A stretch of 64,000 nucleotides of DNA from Dromiciops gliroides (Eukaryota; Chordata; Mammalia; Microbiotheria; Microbiotheriidae). Below, piece by piece: positions 1 through 13,100 of the stretch; the first letter of the stretch is position 1; the number at the start of each line of letters is the position of its first letter. Made by a program: the position numbers and the translations under genes. The stretch spans positions 482,290,117 to 482,354,116 of the forward strand of contig NC_057864.1 of the NCBI RefSeq assembly GCF_019393635.1, read 5' to 3'. The notes under the pieces were generated by a model. That model saw only the letters and a program-made list of their open reading frames with translations. It made no database searches and was not told where the DNA came from.

Positions 1-325
1 TTAGTTATTTTCAGGAATGCAATGATCCAAGACAACTCTGAAGGACTTAGAATGAAAAAGTCAATCCATCTACACAGAAAGAACTGATGATATCTGAATA
101 CAGATGGAAACATATTTTGTTGTTGTTAGTTTTTTTTCTAAAGTTTTTTTGTCTGATATGTTTTGCATGACTGCACATGTATAACTTAGATTGAACTGCT
201 TGAGTTCTTAAGGAGGGGATAGGGAGGAAGGAAGAGAATTTGGAACACAAAGTTTTAAAAATCAATGTTACAATTTGTTTTTACATGTAAGGTGGGGAAA
301 AATTCTAAATAAATAAAAAATAGAG
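1..325 (+). mobile_element. L1 3' UTR fragment
   Basis: It shows the order of motifs seen in other L1 tails here: AAAGAACTGATG, a T-rich part, GGAGGGGATAGGGAGG, AATTTGGAA, TTTTTACATGTAA and a terminal AATAAA-rich end. Confidence 0.75.
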
Positions 326-1035
326 ATGTAGACATAGGCTACACAACTGGAAACTGATTCCCAAAGAGAAGCAATACCAGGACAGAGCCTGGGGGTCCTA
401 AGTGGGAACCTACCCACTCATGTCAAGAGATGTAGGGCAGCGACCCAGCAAAGGAGCCTGAGAAGGGGCAGCATGAGGCCCTGAAGAAGCAAGTCCATTC
501 ACTATGCCCTCATCTACAAAAGGAGAGCGCAGACTGGATGGGCCCTGAGGCCCCTTTCTCTATCCATAACCTCTGGAAACCTCAGTGAGTCTAGCAGCTT
601 AGGCCATATGGAAAAGAGAGTGGGAGCTGAGAAGGAAAAGCAGGGGATGAGTGCGTTGTGAAAGGGTGAAGAAAGATGACTCAGAGCCTGGGGAGCATGC
701 AGAGGGATGCCAAGAGGGAGAGCAGGGGGACAACTGAACAGGCAGCCTAATGAATGGGTCAAATCCCCAGCACTGTGCCAATGCCAGGCACTGTTCCTGA
801 ATTTTCTGTCCCAAAGTGGCTCCTCCAAGCCAGGTAGGGGTGCATGAGTGGGGTGGGATATAGGCTTATATTCATTCAGATACAATGAGAGGATTCTCTG
901 GTTTAGGCCAGGCTTTTTTTTCTGAATAAAATTTTAAAAGCTGTATTTCAAAACCACCAAAGCATTGTGATAGTCGGGGGTGAGGGGGAAGGGGGGGCAC
1001 AGGGCCGACGGATGGGGGACAGGGAGGAACCTGAC
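325..1035. other. Intron sequence downstream of SENP2 exon 12
   Basis: Moderately GC-rich unique-looking sequence with no exon or repeat recognised. The next SENP2 exon (VINFYMN... in human) is not here. Confidence 0.6.
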
Positions 1036-1167
1036 CTCATCGTTGAGCCAGTGAGAATTCCTCAAGGTCTGTATATCCCCACGGGTGATTCTTAATTTGA
1101 AAGCACTGCTTAGGATCTCATCTTGGGGGCCACAGCCCAGGGCTCTAGTAATCTCTTTTTCCATATC
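1036..1167 (-). CDS. SENP2: SENP2 coding exon 12, start of the catalytic (C48/ULP) domain
   Basis: The acceptor gtatttcag starts DMEKEITRALGCGPQDEILS, continues with SAFKLRITRGDIQTLRNSHW, and ends LNDE before donor gtcagg. It is 44 codons and nearly identical to human DMEKEISNALGHGPQDEILS... and DIQTLKNYHWLNDE. In this peptidase family the segment forms the first part of the domain that binds SUMO. No further exon was found between 1 and 1035. Confidence 0.96.
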
Positions 1168-4100
1168 CTGAAATACAAAGTCCATAGTTGACAATGTTAA
1201 TTGTAGAACCATACAGTACTCAATTATCAATTATTATCAATTATTAAATTAGGAAAACTCATTGTAATTAATCTTCAGGAACACAATTTTCATCAAATAC
1301 ATACACTGACTATTGACCTAAGTGGAAAAAAGTATAAGATCTAAAGTTTTTTTACCCAGGCTATTCTGCAATATTACCACTATTTAATACTTGGCTTCTG
1401 GCTACAGTAAGTCAGTGAGTACACACATATTATCTATGTTCAACTAGACCCCAGGCAACTCAACTAATTTACTGACAAGCCAATGTTCTCCGCATGAAGC
1501 CCTTCAGGAACTGTGACAAAGATTTGGGGGTTTCTGCCTATAAGGCAGTTCAGGTACCAGGAAAAGCCTTTCCAACCAAGACCCTTACTGATCTCCCTGC
1601 CTCTTACCCTAATGGGAAAATGATGGATTGCAACTGGTTACGGTGGTACTGTGCTGCCCACTCTAGGCACGGAAAAAGTGAGCAGAATGTGAGGAGGATG
1701 AAGGAGAGACCTGAAAACCTAGGCAGTTTTCCTGATCTGGGCCTGTCTCAATGTTGTGATATGAGGCGAATTCCCAGTTGACAGAAAAATATCAGTAAGT
1801 CCAAGAGAAAAGACTTTGATTTTCTCTGCTGCTGCTTCCTCCTACTGCACAGGTAACAAGGAGCTAAGTACCATTACTGCACACACAATATCCAACAACT
1901 TAAAAGTTGATCCTTCTCCCAGTCTATTTTTTTCCTTTTTACATCTTCTAGTACTGGACACATATACCCAAGTGTAAGTTGGGCACCTTAGCACAAAGCT
2001 ACCTTAGAAAACCCTGTAGAAGCCCCTCAGTGATAGACTCTCCCAGCAAGCCAGAGGTCAGGAGGGTGGGAGGAAACGGGGGTGAGGGGTAGTGGCCTAT
2101 CCGATGAGATAGGTAAGTCTGCCTTTTAGTCTTTTTTCTCCCCCCATCTCTCTGATCTGTGTGACCTGGACTGTTTCCCTGTCTGGGCCTCATCTGTCAC
2201 TAAGGGACCAGATGGCCTGCATGGCTTCTTCTAGCTTTACAATTCTAGGACCCCAAGTGCTGGATAAGTTCGGATGAAGGACAGGTCAGGATAAGTTGGG
2301 GTAACAGAGGAACCCTCTGTGGAGTTAGTCCTTCAAGGATGGGCAAGATTTGGAAAAGAAGGAGAGCAAGATTCCCAGCAGGGGCCGTCACAAGCAAAGG
2401 CATCAGGGCAGCCCTTCGGTGGAAAGTCAAACCAGAGTGGGAAGGTGGGCTGTGTACTGGAGAGCCCTGAAGGTAAGGCTGAAAGGGCATGTTCTCAGGG
2501 ATAAATAGGAAGAAAATGATGCTTTAGGGGAAAAAAAATCACTGACAGTATTGTTTAGAGGAGGGACTGAGGCAGAAATTGGAGGCACAAACCCAGCTGA
2601 GAGGCCTCAAGTGAAGAGATCTGGGTCTTCTAGGGGCTATAGAAACAGAGAAGAATGAAGCTGAGAGCTGCTTCAAAGAAAAAACCAAAAGCAATCAGTG
2701 ATGGATGAAAAATGGGGAGGCTGACGAACGGTTACCAATGATGCCACCACATGGCATATAGAGTTATGGCTGTTTTGAATCTGAAGTGATGGTGAGGAAA
2801 TCTAAGTGGGAGTGTCCCTACCAGCACTTCTAAGGACAGAAGGCATAAAGAATCTGTCTTGGGAACTTTCTTAAGCCTGGGTTTCCTGTTTTAGATGAGT
2901 CTAAGAAGAGATGTTTAATTAGGTTCATTGTTTTAACTTCAATCTATTTTTATAATTTTCATACACAAGATGTGTTTATAAGCTACACTCATCTAAAAAA
3001 CCACAAAGCACTCAATCCTAACATCAAAGAGATTTTAAGCATCATGAGTTAACTTCTAAAAACTAGGGCCCATTTTTCCTCCCCACAGGTTACAGCTGTT
3101 GCTACACAGAAGGCAGTGACAGCCTTGCTATCATTAGCTCTGGTCACCAAAGTCATCCTCATGATCCCTCCCATGGTCCAAGTGACTGCCCAGTGTCTCA
3201 CTCTGATTCCTCATACATATAGTTTGTCTACTTTACCAACCAAAAGACGTTCAAAGCAAACTTGCCCCAAAAGCCTGACAAACTAATGTGACTTTAAACG
3301 TCCCAATGTCCCAATGGCAGAGGACCAGACGAGCCAGCCACGCACAGTACCTCAGTGAGTTCAGGGGGCTCTTCAGGGGTCTTTTCTTTCTCTTTGCCTG
3401 AGCTGGGCTGTTCTTTCATCTCGGGCCCAGAGTGTCTCTGTTTGAACAAAGCAGGGGTAGCGGTATCAGTCGCAGTCTCAGTCGCAGTCTCAGCAGTGTC
3501 AGTAGCAGTATTGGTAGCAACATTGGTAGCAATATCAGTAGAAATATTGGTAGCAATATTGGTAGAAATATCGGTAGCAATATTGGTAGAAACATCGGTA
3601 GCAATATTGGTAGCCATATCAGTAACAAAATCAGTAGCAAAATCGGTGGTAAAATCGGTGGCAAAATCAGTAGCAAAATCGGTGGCAAAATTGGTGGGAA
3701 AATTGGAAAAATCAGTGGGAAAACTGGTAGGGAAACTGGTGGGGAAACTGGTGGGAAAACTGGTGGGGAAACTGGTAGGGAAACTGGTAGGGAAACTGGT
3801 GGAGAAACTGGTGGGGAAACTGGTGGGGAAACTGGTGGAAAAATCAGTGGCAAAATTGGTGGAAAAATCAGTGGCAAAACTGGTGGAAAAATCGGTGGCA
3901 AAATTGATGGCAATATCAGTAGTGATAGCAGTAGTGATATCGGTAGTAATATCAGTAGTGAGGTCAGTAGTGATAGCAGTAGCAATATCGGTAGTAGCAT
4001 CGGTAGCAATATCGGTAGCAACATCGGTAGTAATATCGGGAGAAACATCGGTAGAAACATCGGTAGAAACATCTGTAGCAACATCAGTAGAAACATCTGT

Positions 4101-7100
4101 AGCAACGTCAGTAGAAACATCTGTAGCAATGTCGGTAGCATCAGTGGCAACATCGGTAGAAACATCAGTAGAAACATCTGTGGCAACATCAGTGATGTCG
4201 ATGACGTCGGTGACATCAGTGACAATATCAGTGACATGGGTGACAGTGTCGGTGACGTCAATGACAGTGTCGGTGACGTGGGTGACAGTGTCGGTGACAT
4301 GGGTGACAGTGTCGGTGACGTCAATGACAGTGTCGGCGACATGGGTGACAGTGTCGGCGACGTGGGTGACAATGTCAGTGACGTCAATGACAGTGTCGGT
4401 GACATCAATGACAGTGTCGGTGACGTGGGTGACAGTGTCGGTGACATCAATGACAGTGTCGGTGACGTGGGTGACGGTGTCAGTGACTGTGTCGGTGACG
4501 TCGTCGATAGTGTCGGTAATGTGGGTGACAACATCGGTGACGTAGGGGATGTCGGTGACAACATCGGTGATGTTGGTAACAACGTCGGTGACGTCAGCGA
4601 TGTCGGTGGCAACGTCGGTGGCGATGACAGTGGCAACATCTGTGGTGACGTCGGTGACATCAGTGGCAACATCTGTGGTGACGTCGGTGACGACATCGGT
4701 GATGACATCGGTGGCAACGTCGGTAGCAACCTCGGTGGCAACATCAGCAGCAACCTCGGTGGCAATATCAGCAGTGGTATTTCCATTGTCCAAGCTAAGT
4801 CTGGCCGACACTTCCTCTGAGAGATCAGGCTCCGGCTGCTGCACCCTTTTCTGTTCAAAGAAAATTGCCTGATACTTTTACTATTTTCAATGCTAGACTT
4901 GCAGCTCTCTTGATCACATAAAACACATGGGATTTCTCTCAAACAGGAAGCAGGAGAGGAAGCCAAACCAGCCCATCCTGTAGCTTTGACCTCCCTCCAT
5001 TCATGTGCTTGCCTATCACTGTATGGGTCAGAGGAAGGGGACATGAGGCCCACACATCCCTGCCCACTGCACCAGTGCTCACTTCTGTGGAAGGACTATA
5101 TCAGCTTGACAGGTCACATACTAGATCCATTATTTTACGTAAGGAATTCACAAAGATAAACCCAATGCTTCTTTCCCCCTCAGGGAACAGCCCCTGTGGG
5201 AGCGAGGTAAATGAGCAGTCAGCAGGTCACCTTCCATCAGGCCTCCGGGCGTTCAGCTGCCATCTCCTACCCAGCCACCAGTCACCCACAAGTCACCTCA
5301 GCTGCAAGGAGTGACGATGAGTTGCTCCTACCCTGCTATTAAACAATGGCTGCCAGCTACCAGAGGGTACTGAGCTGTGCTCACATATATCTGTCTTATC
5401 TGCACTGTGGAATTTTACTTGCCTGGTCATTAATGGCTAATAGCAAATGGGCTTGGAATTGTGGGGAGGGGCCTATTCTGGGTAGCATTAGGGATCCAAA
5501 CTCCTCCTAGCCAGGTCTGGGGTTGATATGCCCAAAGTAACAGTGATCAGAAGAACTACCTCTTTGGCTGATTAGAGTCAAGATACCCTCACCCTATGGT
5601 AACCAAAAATTGGGTTTGGGTTTTTTTTTTTACAAACAAAAGAACAAGCACTTAGTCTGTGCCAAGCACTAGTGTTAGAAACAGAAGGGTTAGACCATAC
5701 CTCTCCTCAAGGAACACACATTCTAAAAGGGAGGCTAAGGAACCTTTTCTCCCCATATCCTGGTACTTAAAAGTCATCTTAGTTCCTCCTTACCTTTGCA
5801 AAGTATTTTGCTGAAATCATTAGCATTTGCTGAATCTCCTTTAGCTCATCTGGACACAGAGAATTCACTCTTCCTAATTATTTAGGACACTGCTTACAAA
5901 CCAAATGGACCGTTCTAAGAAACCTCTGAACACTAACATCCTGAAGCAGGTCAGAAACCTCAGCTCCCAAAGCAAAGTACACAGTGGCCTTCTCTGAGGA
6001 GTATACCCCACCTCTTCCCGGTGGATAAATAAGCACAACTCATCTCCTTCCCCAGAAGTGAAAGAGACCTAGGTAGTAATGCCAATAACTCTGGGGGGTC
6101 GGGCAGAGGAGATGCTCACTCATTCCTCCTTCATCACTGAATTCCAGGCAACCAAATCAGCAAGAGAAGGATGCCAAAACAAGATGGAAAGGGTTTTCTC
6201 TCCTCCATGATCAAAGGAACACAATGAGAACAATGGAATTATGGATGAAATTAAAAGTTAAACCTTGGATTCAGGGAACCTACTATGAATTATTACAAAG
6301 CCACCTATCAATTCTCTGATTTATTTTTTTTTGGTGGGAACCAAAAATTAACCATTATTCAAGTGAAAGAACAAAAATATGTTAAAATAGAGTCCCATAC
6401 TTACATTTTCATCTTCTAGTCTATGTCCATCTGTCTTTTCAGGTTCTGGAATTCTTGCCTTAGAATATCTGAAAAGGGAGAAACAGAAAGAATCAACTTT
6501 GTTGATAAATACAACCTTGTACAATTCTTAACCTTTTTAGAAAACTTAAATGACGTCAAAGAGGAAGGTTGGGGGACAGAATTCCTAACCGTTAAACAAG
6601 AAATAGAGAAGATTATAAAAACATTATCGATAACAACATGAACAATGCTCCAAATCACTAATAAATGAAAACTAAATGAACTTTTGAGGTTTCACCTCCA
6701 AACCAGGAAATCAGCAAAAATTATTAGACGGGGGGCAGCTAGGTGGCGCAGTAGATAGAGCACCGGTCCTGGAGTCAGGAGGACTTGAGTTCAAATGCAG
6801 CTTCAGACACTTGATACCTACTAGCTGTGAGACTCTGGGCAAGTCACTTAACCCCAATTGCCTAACCAAAAAAAAAAAAAAAAGTAGTATTTCGGGGGCA
6901 GCTAGGTGGCACGGTGGATAGAGCACAGGCCCTGGATTCAGGAGGACCTAAGTTCGGATCCGGCCTCAGATACTTGACACTTACTATCTGTGTGACCTTG
7001 GGCGAGTCACTTGACCCTCATTGCCCTGCTCCCCCCCCCCAAATATTAGATAGGAATAAGTCAATGCTGGAAGGATTGTGGTAAGATAGACACATTAATA

Positions 7101-10100
7101 CACTGCTGGGGAAACTGTTAATCAACCCTACTGTGTTGGATAAGAATTTGGGGGAATTTTTTTTTTTTTTTTGCAGGGCAGTGGGGGTTAAGTGACTTGC
7201 TCAGAGTCACATAGCTAGTAAGTGTCAAGTGTCTGAGGCCAGATTTGAACTCAGGTACTCCTGAATCCAGGGCTGGTGCTCTATCTACTGAGCCACCTAG
7301 CTGCCCGGAAAATAATTTTTTTACAGAGACTAAAATGTCCAAACCCTTTACCTGAACAATCTAACTCCTGGGCATATACCCCATTTTACAGTTAAGGAAA
7401 CTAAGGCAAACAGGATTAAGGGATTTGTCATGGGTCACACAGCTAATAAGTATCTGAGACTAGATTTGAACTCAAGATCTTCCTGACTCCGAGACTGGCA
7501 CTCTCTCCTCTGTTCAAGCAGAACAAGGAAAATTATACACACAATGGTTACCATTATGTAAATGAAAACTTCCAAGAAAGCAGCTGAACAGAGATGAATG
7601 GAAACAACCCAGCTCTGTTCTGGAAAACAAGCGATACAATATGAGTAATGCAGAAATACGTTTAATGAGACTGTACATATATAACCTATATCTGATTGCT
7701 TGCTATCTTGGGGAGGGGGGAGGGAGAAAAATTTGGAACTAAAAATCTTATGGAAACAAATGGTGAAAACTATCTTTACATGTAACTGGAAAATAATAAA
7801 ATACTTTTATGATGAAAACAAGTGATGGAGCATCTTCCTCCTCTGGGAATTAAGCCAACAGACCCTATGGGCAGGTATCACAGACCCCACTAGAGTGAGT
7901 CATTTTGTCAGCTGGTTTTGTTCTTTGTCACAAGTAAATTCAGGTCACAAGGAGTGAGGTGAGGAGACAGGCAAATGAACTACCATTTATGAAAAGGAAA
8001 CTATTTGGTTTTAAATGGGAAAGGAAGTTTGGTACAGCAGAAAGAACACAGTATCTGGAGTCCGAAGGCTTCGCAATGCCACCAGCTGCACACGGGACCC
8101 TTGGCACGCAGCAGAACTCCTCTGAGCCGGTTCCCTTTCCACGAAAACGAGGGAATTGGGCTTGCTGAGCTCTAGGGTTCCTCCCAACTCTCAACATATG
8201 ATCCCAGGTGTTCGGAATAGCTTAAATTTGTATAATCTTGTTAACTCTCTGATTCTAAGGATCTATGATACAGGGATGGGTTTCCCCTTCTGGCAATAGA
8301 GAAAGTAAAACTCTGACATTTTGGCTGTGACCCTGCAGCCTCTCATAGGCCAGACTGGTTCTCATATGACAGGCAGATATGTTGATTTGGGGTTGCAGAG
8401 AGAAGCCCTTGAGATGAGAAGCAGAACCTGCCAGAGCTTGCCTTGGGGTCCTTGCCACAAAGAGCAGGACTTTCCCACCAAAAAAGAGAAACAAGCAAAA
8501 ATCCCTAAGTCCTGCCTTCCTTTTCCAGCACATTTAAAATTCTGAATATTAACATCAAGGAAGACATAAAAGAGTAAAACATTTTGCTAGCAAAACGCCA
8601 GAAGTCTAGCACAAGGCAGCTCTAACTATTAGAAGGCCTCCCTGAGCATCCAAAGTAGGATCCTCCCTAAATTCTTGAATCCCAGCACCCTGACAACAGG
8701 GCATCCTCAAAGAGACTCACACTCATTCTAGAGATCAGTCACAACCGACAGAAGAAAAAAGACAAGGGGATGATGGATGCCTATTGTCCAGGGTATGACA
8801 CGCAAATGGACGGAAAGTCCAATGAGCTAGCCTAACAGTACCAAGACTGTGGACACACACCAGAGTTAGAGAATTAGCCTGCACCAGAGGAAAGAAGAGA
8901 GCAAGGGTGGATTTGCTTGGGAAATGACATAGCACTTGCAAGGATCCCAAGCTGCCCCTAGTATAAAATTCATGATATATAAAGAACAGTATTTTCCCAG
9001 TGATATTATATGACTGCCAACATGGAACACCAAAATCTCAGAAGACTCAAAATTGCAGGTGACCAAAAGAATAGTGGAGGGACAAAGCATACATATGAAG
9101 AGGCTGCAACATGTCACAATCACTAACACATTGAAAGTGGCATTTCATGGGGCAACTAGGTGGCACAGTGGATAAAACACCAGCCCTGGATTCAGGAGGA
9201 TCTGAGTTCAAATCTGGTCTCAGACACATAACGCTAGCTGTGTGACCCTGGGCAAATCACTGCCCCACCAAAAAAAAAATGGCATTTCAGAAAGATAGAG
9301 GACTGACAAAGGAGACTGGCCAGTCCCATAGGGAAAATGTGGGACAAAGAGCCTAAGGTCTCCCAAAAATGAAGACCCAAAGAGGCAGCCTTCAGAACTT
9401 TCCTATGGAAGGTTGACAAAAGGGTCTTGCACAGGAATGCCTGGATGGAAAGTGGTCTGCACTGGAGGAAGCAATGGCCACCCTGAGTAGTTCACACATC
9501 TTCTGGAGTATCTATGTAAGAAATGGAAGACAAAGAGCTTGGTGAGCTCACACCTATCCAAATTGGCCAATATGACAAAAAAGGAATATGCTAAATGTTG
9601 GAGAAGATGTGGGAAAATTGGAACACTAATGCATTGTTGGTGGAGCTGTGAACTGATCCAAACATTCTGGAGAGCAATTTGGAACCATGCCCAAAAGGCT
9701 ATAAAGCTGTGCATACCCTTTGACCCAACAATAATACCACTACTAGAGCTATATCCCAAAGAGATCATAAAAAAGGGAAAAGGTACAAAAATGTTTATAG
9801 CTGATCTTTTGTGGTGGCAAAGAATTGGAAATTGAAGGGATGCCCATCAACTGGGGAAGAGCTAAACAAGTTGTGGTATGTGAATGTAATGGAACACTAT
9901 TGTGCTGTAAGAAATGATGAGCAGACAGATTTCAGAAAAACCTGGACTTACATGAACTGATGCTGAATGAAATGAGCAGAACCAAGAAAACACTGTACAC
10001 AATAACAACAACACTGTGTGATGATCACTTGTGAAAGATTTAGCTCTTCTCAGCAATACAGTGATCAAGACAATGTCAAAAGACTCACGATGAAGAACAC

Positions 10101-13100
10101 TCTCCACATCTAGAAAAAGAACTGCAGAGTCTGAATGCAAATCAAAGCAGACTATTTTCACTTTTGTTCTTGGTTTTGTTTCGTTTCTCTTATAGTTTTC
10201 CCCTTTTGTTCTGATTCTGCTCTCACAACATGACAGTGGAGATGACTGAGAGCAGACTAAGTGCAAGGAAATGACATTCACTGGTTCCTGTCAAACTGTG
10301 ACATCGAATGATGAGCTTGGACTTTCTGCAGAGATGTCATGATGCCTCAAGAGAGATGCCCAAAGAGATCTTTTACTCTTCCACCCAAGGAAGTCTTGAG
10401 ATTTCTAGAGAATGTCACATTCTTAAACAGAACCATTACAAAAACATTTCTTGAAAGTACCCAGAAATCATCAGCTAATTACCTTTTGTCACTTCTCACA
10501 ACACGAACCGGTCCCCATGATTCAGTAACTTTGTCTGTAAGAAATGTAGATGAGGCAAAGATTACACTTGATCAAAACTGAAATACACATGCTCATATGC
10601 GCTCGTTCCTTCTCTCTCTCTCTGGCTGAGAGGGCTTCTAAGTATTAAGCTGCTGATTCCCAGGAAAGGCTGAGACCAAAATTTCAAATTCTGTCAGTCA
10701 TGTCTCACAAAACAAGGTGTCTAATGAATAAAGGTCTTCATTTTTGACCCATGGTCTTCACTGTGAATGGATCCCTTGTGTTCAGAACTGCCATTTGGTG
10801 AAAGGAGGAAAATTTAAAGATCTCAAAAAGCTACCATATATTTGGGGGATGATAACAAAGAGGAACCTTTCCCCACTCAATCACCTCTTTCTAATCACCT
10901 TAACGTTTCAAGATGTTGTCCTTTGCCCTTAATGATACATAATTCTTCAAATTAAGACTATGAAATATGGACTAAGTAGAAGACTGTAAAGCCAGGCTAC
11001 AAAGGGGAACTCACATTGCTTTGGAACAAGCTGACCCGCTCTCATCCCGAGATGTTGGTCTTCCCCCCAGCCACCATTCCTTAATCCTTCCACGTGACAT
11101 CTATGAGAACTTTAGGAACAGCAAAATTTCAGAAGATCAGAAACAAAAGAGAGGACCACGACACTCATTCATTCCCTGCTCAGCAAGTTTCTCTAAACAG
11201 GAATTACAAAATACCCCAGGGATATATTAGGGAGCACAGGGAGCCACATCAGCCCGGACTAAAAGAGGACCAATTTCAGGATCTAGTTTTGACCACTAAA
11301 TGACTGTGGGCAAGTCAATCTCTTGATCTTACTCTAATCATAAAACCTGGACAATAGTGGCAACATAAAAATGTCATGGAGACAAAATACTGAAAAATAA
11401 ATATTATTTTAAAAGGCCTTTAAAGAGTAAGAACCTAAAATTTTAATTGGTCAGCAGGTTAAAAGATCATTTCAGAGCTACACTACTAAAAAGTAACTAT
11501 AGCATACTTGCAAATATCTTAAGTCTTTTACTACAGAAAGGTGTAGTTGAGGAATCTGAGCTAAGTGTGCTAGGTACTAAAGGCATTCTTGTTAAATTGC
11601 CTTTCTAACCTAACAAACTCCATAATCCATTAAGCTTATTCTTCTTTTCCCAACAGCATCTAGACCAGGTTGTGAAAAATTATCAAAACATCTATGTAAC
11701 TCTCCAACTTTCTGGCTAGACTAACTGGATGTTCTCCAAGAATCAAAATGGAGCTTAAGAAAACAATTCTGCAGATGACATAAATCCCAAGTATAATTCC
11801 TATATGAAGTTTGTTTTACCAAAACTTCAAAATGAAATTGGCCACTTTGGCACATGCCATTTCACATGTGCAGGCACTGTTGAGTCAAATCCAGTGACAA
11901 TCCTCAGGCTACACCTAAGACCTGCAATAGCGTTAAGGAACCCGAGGTCCATTACTTCAAACACACCTGGCCTCCCCGCCCCCCACCTTTTTTCTGCACA
12001 AACTAATAACCCTTTGGGCCCCAGCTTTCACCCCTCCACTTTTTTTTTTTTTGTGGGGCCATGGGGGTTAAGTGACTTGCCCAGGGTCACACAGCTAGTA
12101 AGTGTCAAGTGTCTGAGGCCGGATTTGAACTCAGGTACTCCTGAATCCAGGGCCCGTGCTTTATCCACTGCGCCACCTAGCCGCCCTACCCCTCCGCTTC
12201 TTAAGCAAGGTTATGAGGCTTCTGGACTTTCTATTTCTCTTGCTGGCTGAGAAAAGGTCGAGAGAAGGGCAGCTTCCCTCTCCCTCACTCCCTCCATGGA
12301 GGGAAGCTGCAAACTCCTGGGACAGAACCTTAGATGGAAACCTTCTTCTTCTTGTGCTCAATTCTCAGAACTCAAATAGAAACGACCCTGAAGGAAAGTG
12401 AAAGCAAACATGGAGGGGATGGCCAGGCTTCAATTACATGTGCAGTTGCCTGCTGGTCCCTAGTTTGCTGCTGAGCTCATTCCCATACTTATCAGCCTCT
12501 CACAGGAACCATGAGCAGACTGGTCAGGAATGAATTTCTCCTTTAATAATAACCCTTGACACCCACTGTAGCTCTTCCTCCTCACTCGAGTCAAGAGGGC
12601 CACCTCCTATCTAGACTAGTTCCACCAGTAGTTTTATGAGCCCCTAGGACCCTGCCCTCCCCACCAACATTCTGGGCCCCAGCCACCTCCACCCTATCTC
12701 TATCACGCCCCCTGTGTCCCTGGAATCTCTCCCTTCTATCATTAACAAGCTTTCCCTCCTCTGGTTCTCCTTTCATCTTCTCGCACCCCCCCCTCCCCAA
12801 TGACAGTGTCTTCCTGCCTGCACCTTCTCTCATTTTCCCTCCCCAGGAGGAAGGAGTCAGCAGACTCCCCATTGCTCCCTCCAGTGCCTCCCGGCTGCCA
12901 GCGCTCAACCTCTACTCCTTTGGAGGCCATTCTATCCCGCAGTGTCTTGACAAAGACGGATCCTGGTGGCCGTCAGCAGCAGCCCCAGGCCTCTTCCTCT
13001 CCTCTGGGCCTGGCTTATAGTCCTCCTCTCCAACACCGACGTCCCTCCAGACCAACGTCTCCTCTGCTCAGGCGCTACTCTCCACCCTTTCATACACTGG

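Noticed and set aside
3456..4778. The repeat as a CRISPR-like array or as intronic satellite
   Set aside because: There are no unique spacers, the genome is a mammal's, and the array lies inside an exon with matching phases at both ends.
3355..4872. Long open frames of 396, 462 and 107 codons on the plus strand and 545 codons in another minus frame over the SENP2 repeat
   Set aside because: These arise because the 9/12/21-nt repeat units contain few stops in any frame. Only one minus frame joins the conserved SENP2 flanks and splice sites.
6731..7306. Repeated tRNA-like A and B boxes as tRNA genes
   Set aside because: They belong to tRNA-derived SINEs; no cloverleaf with intact acceptor stem and anticodon arm is seen.
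10339..10581. 80-codon plus-strand open frame (MMPQERCPKRSF...)
   Set aside because: It is antisense to SENP2 exon 9 and its introns and matches no family I recognise.
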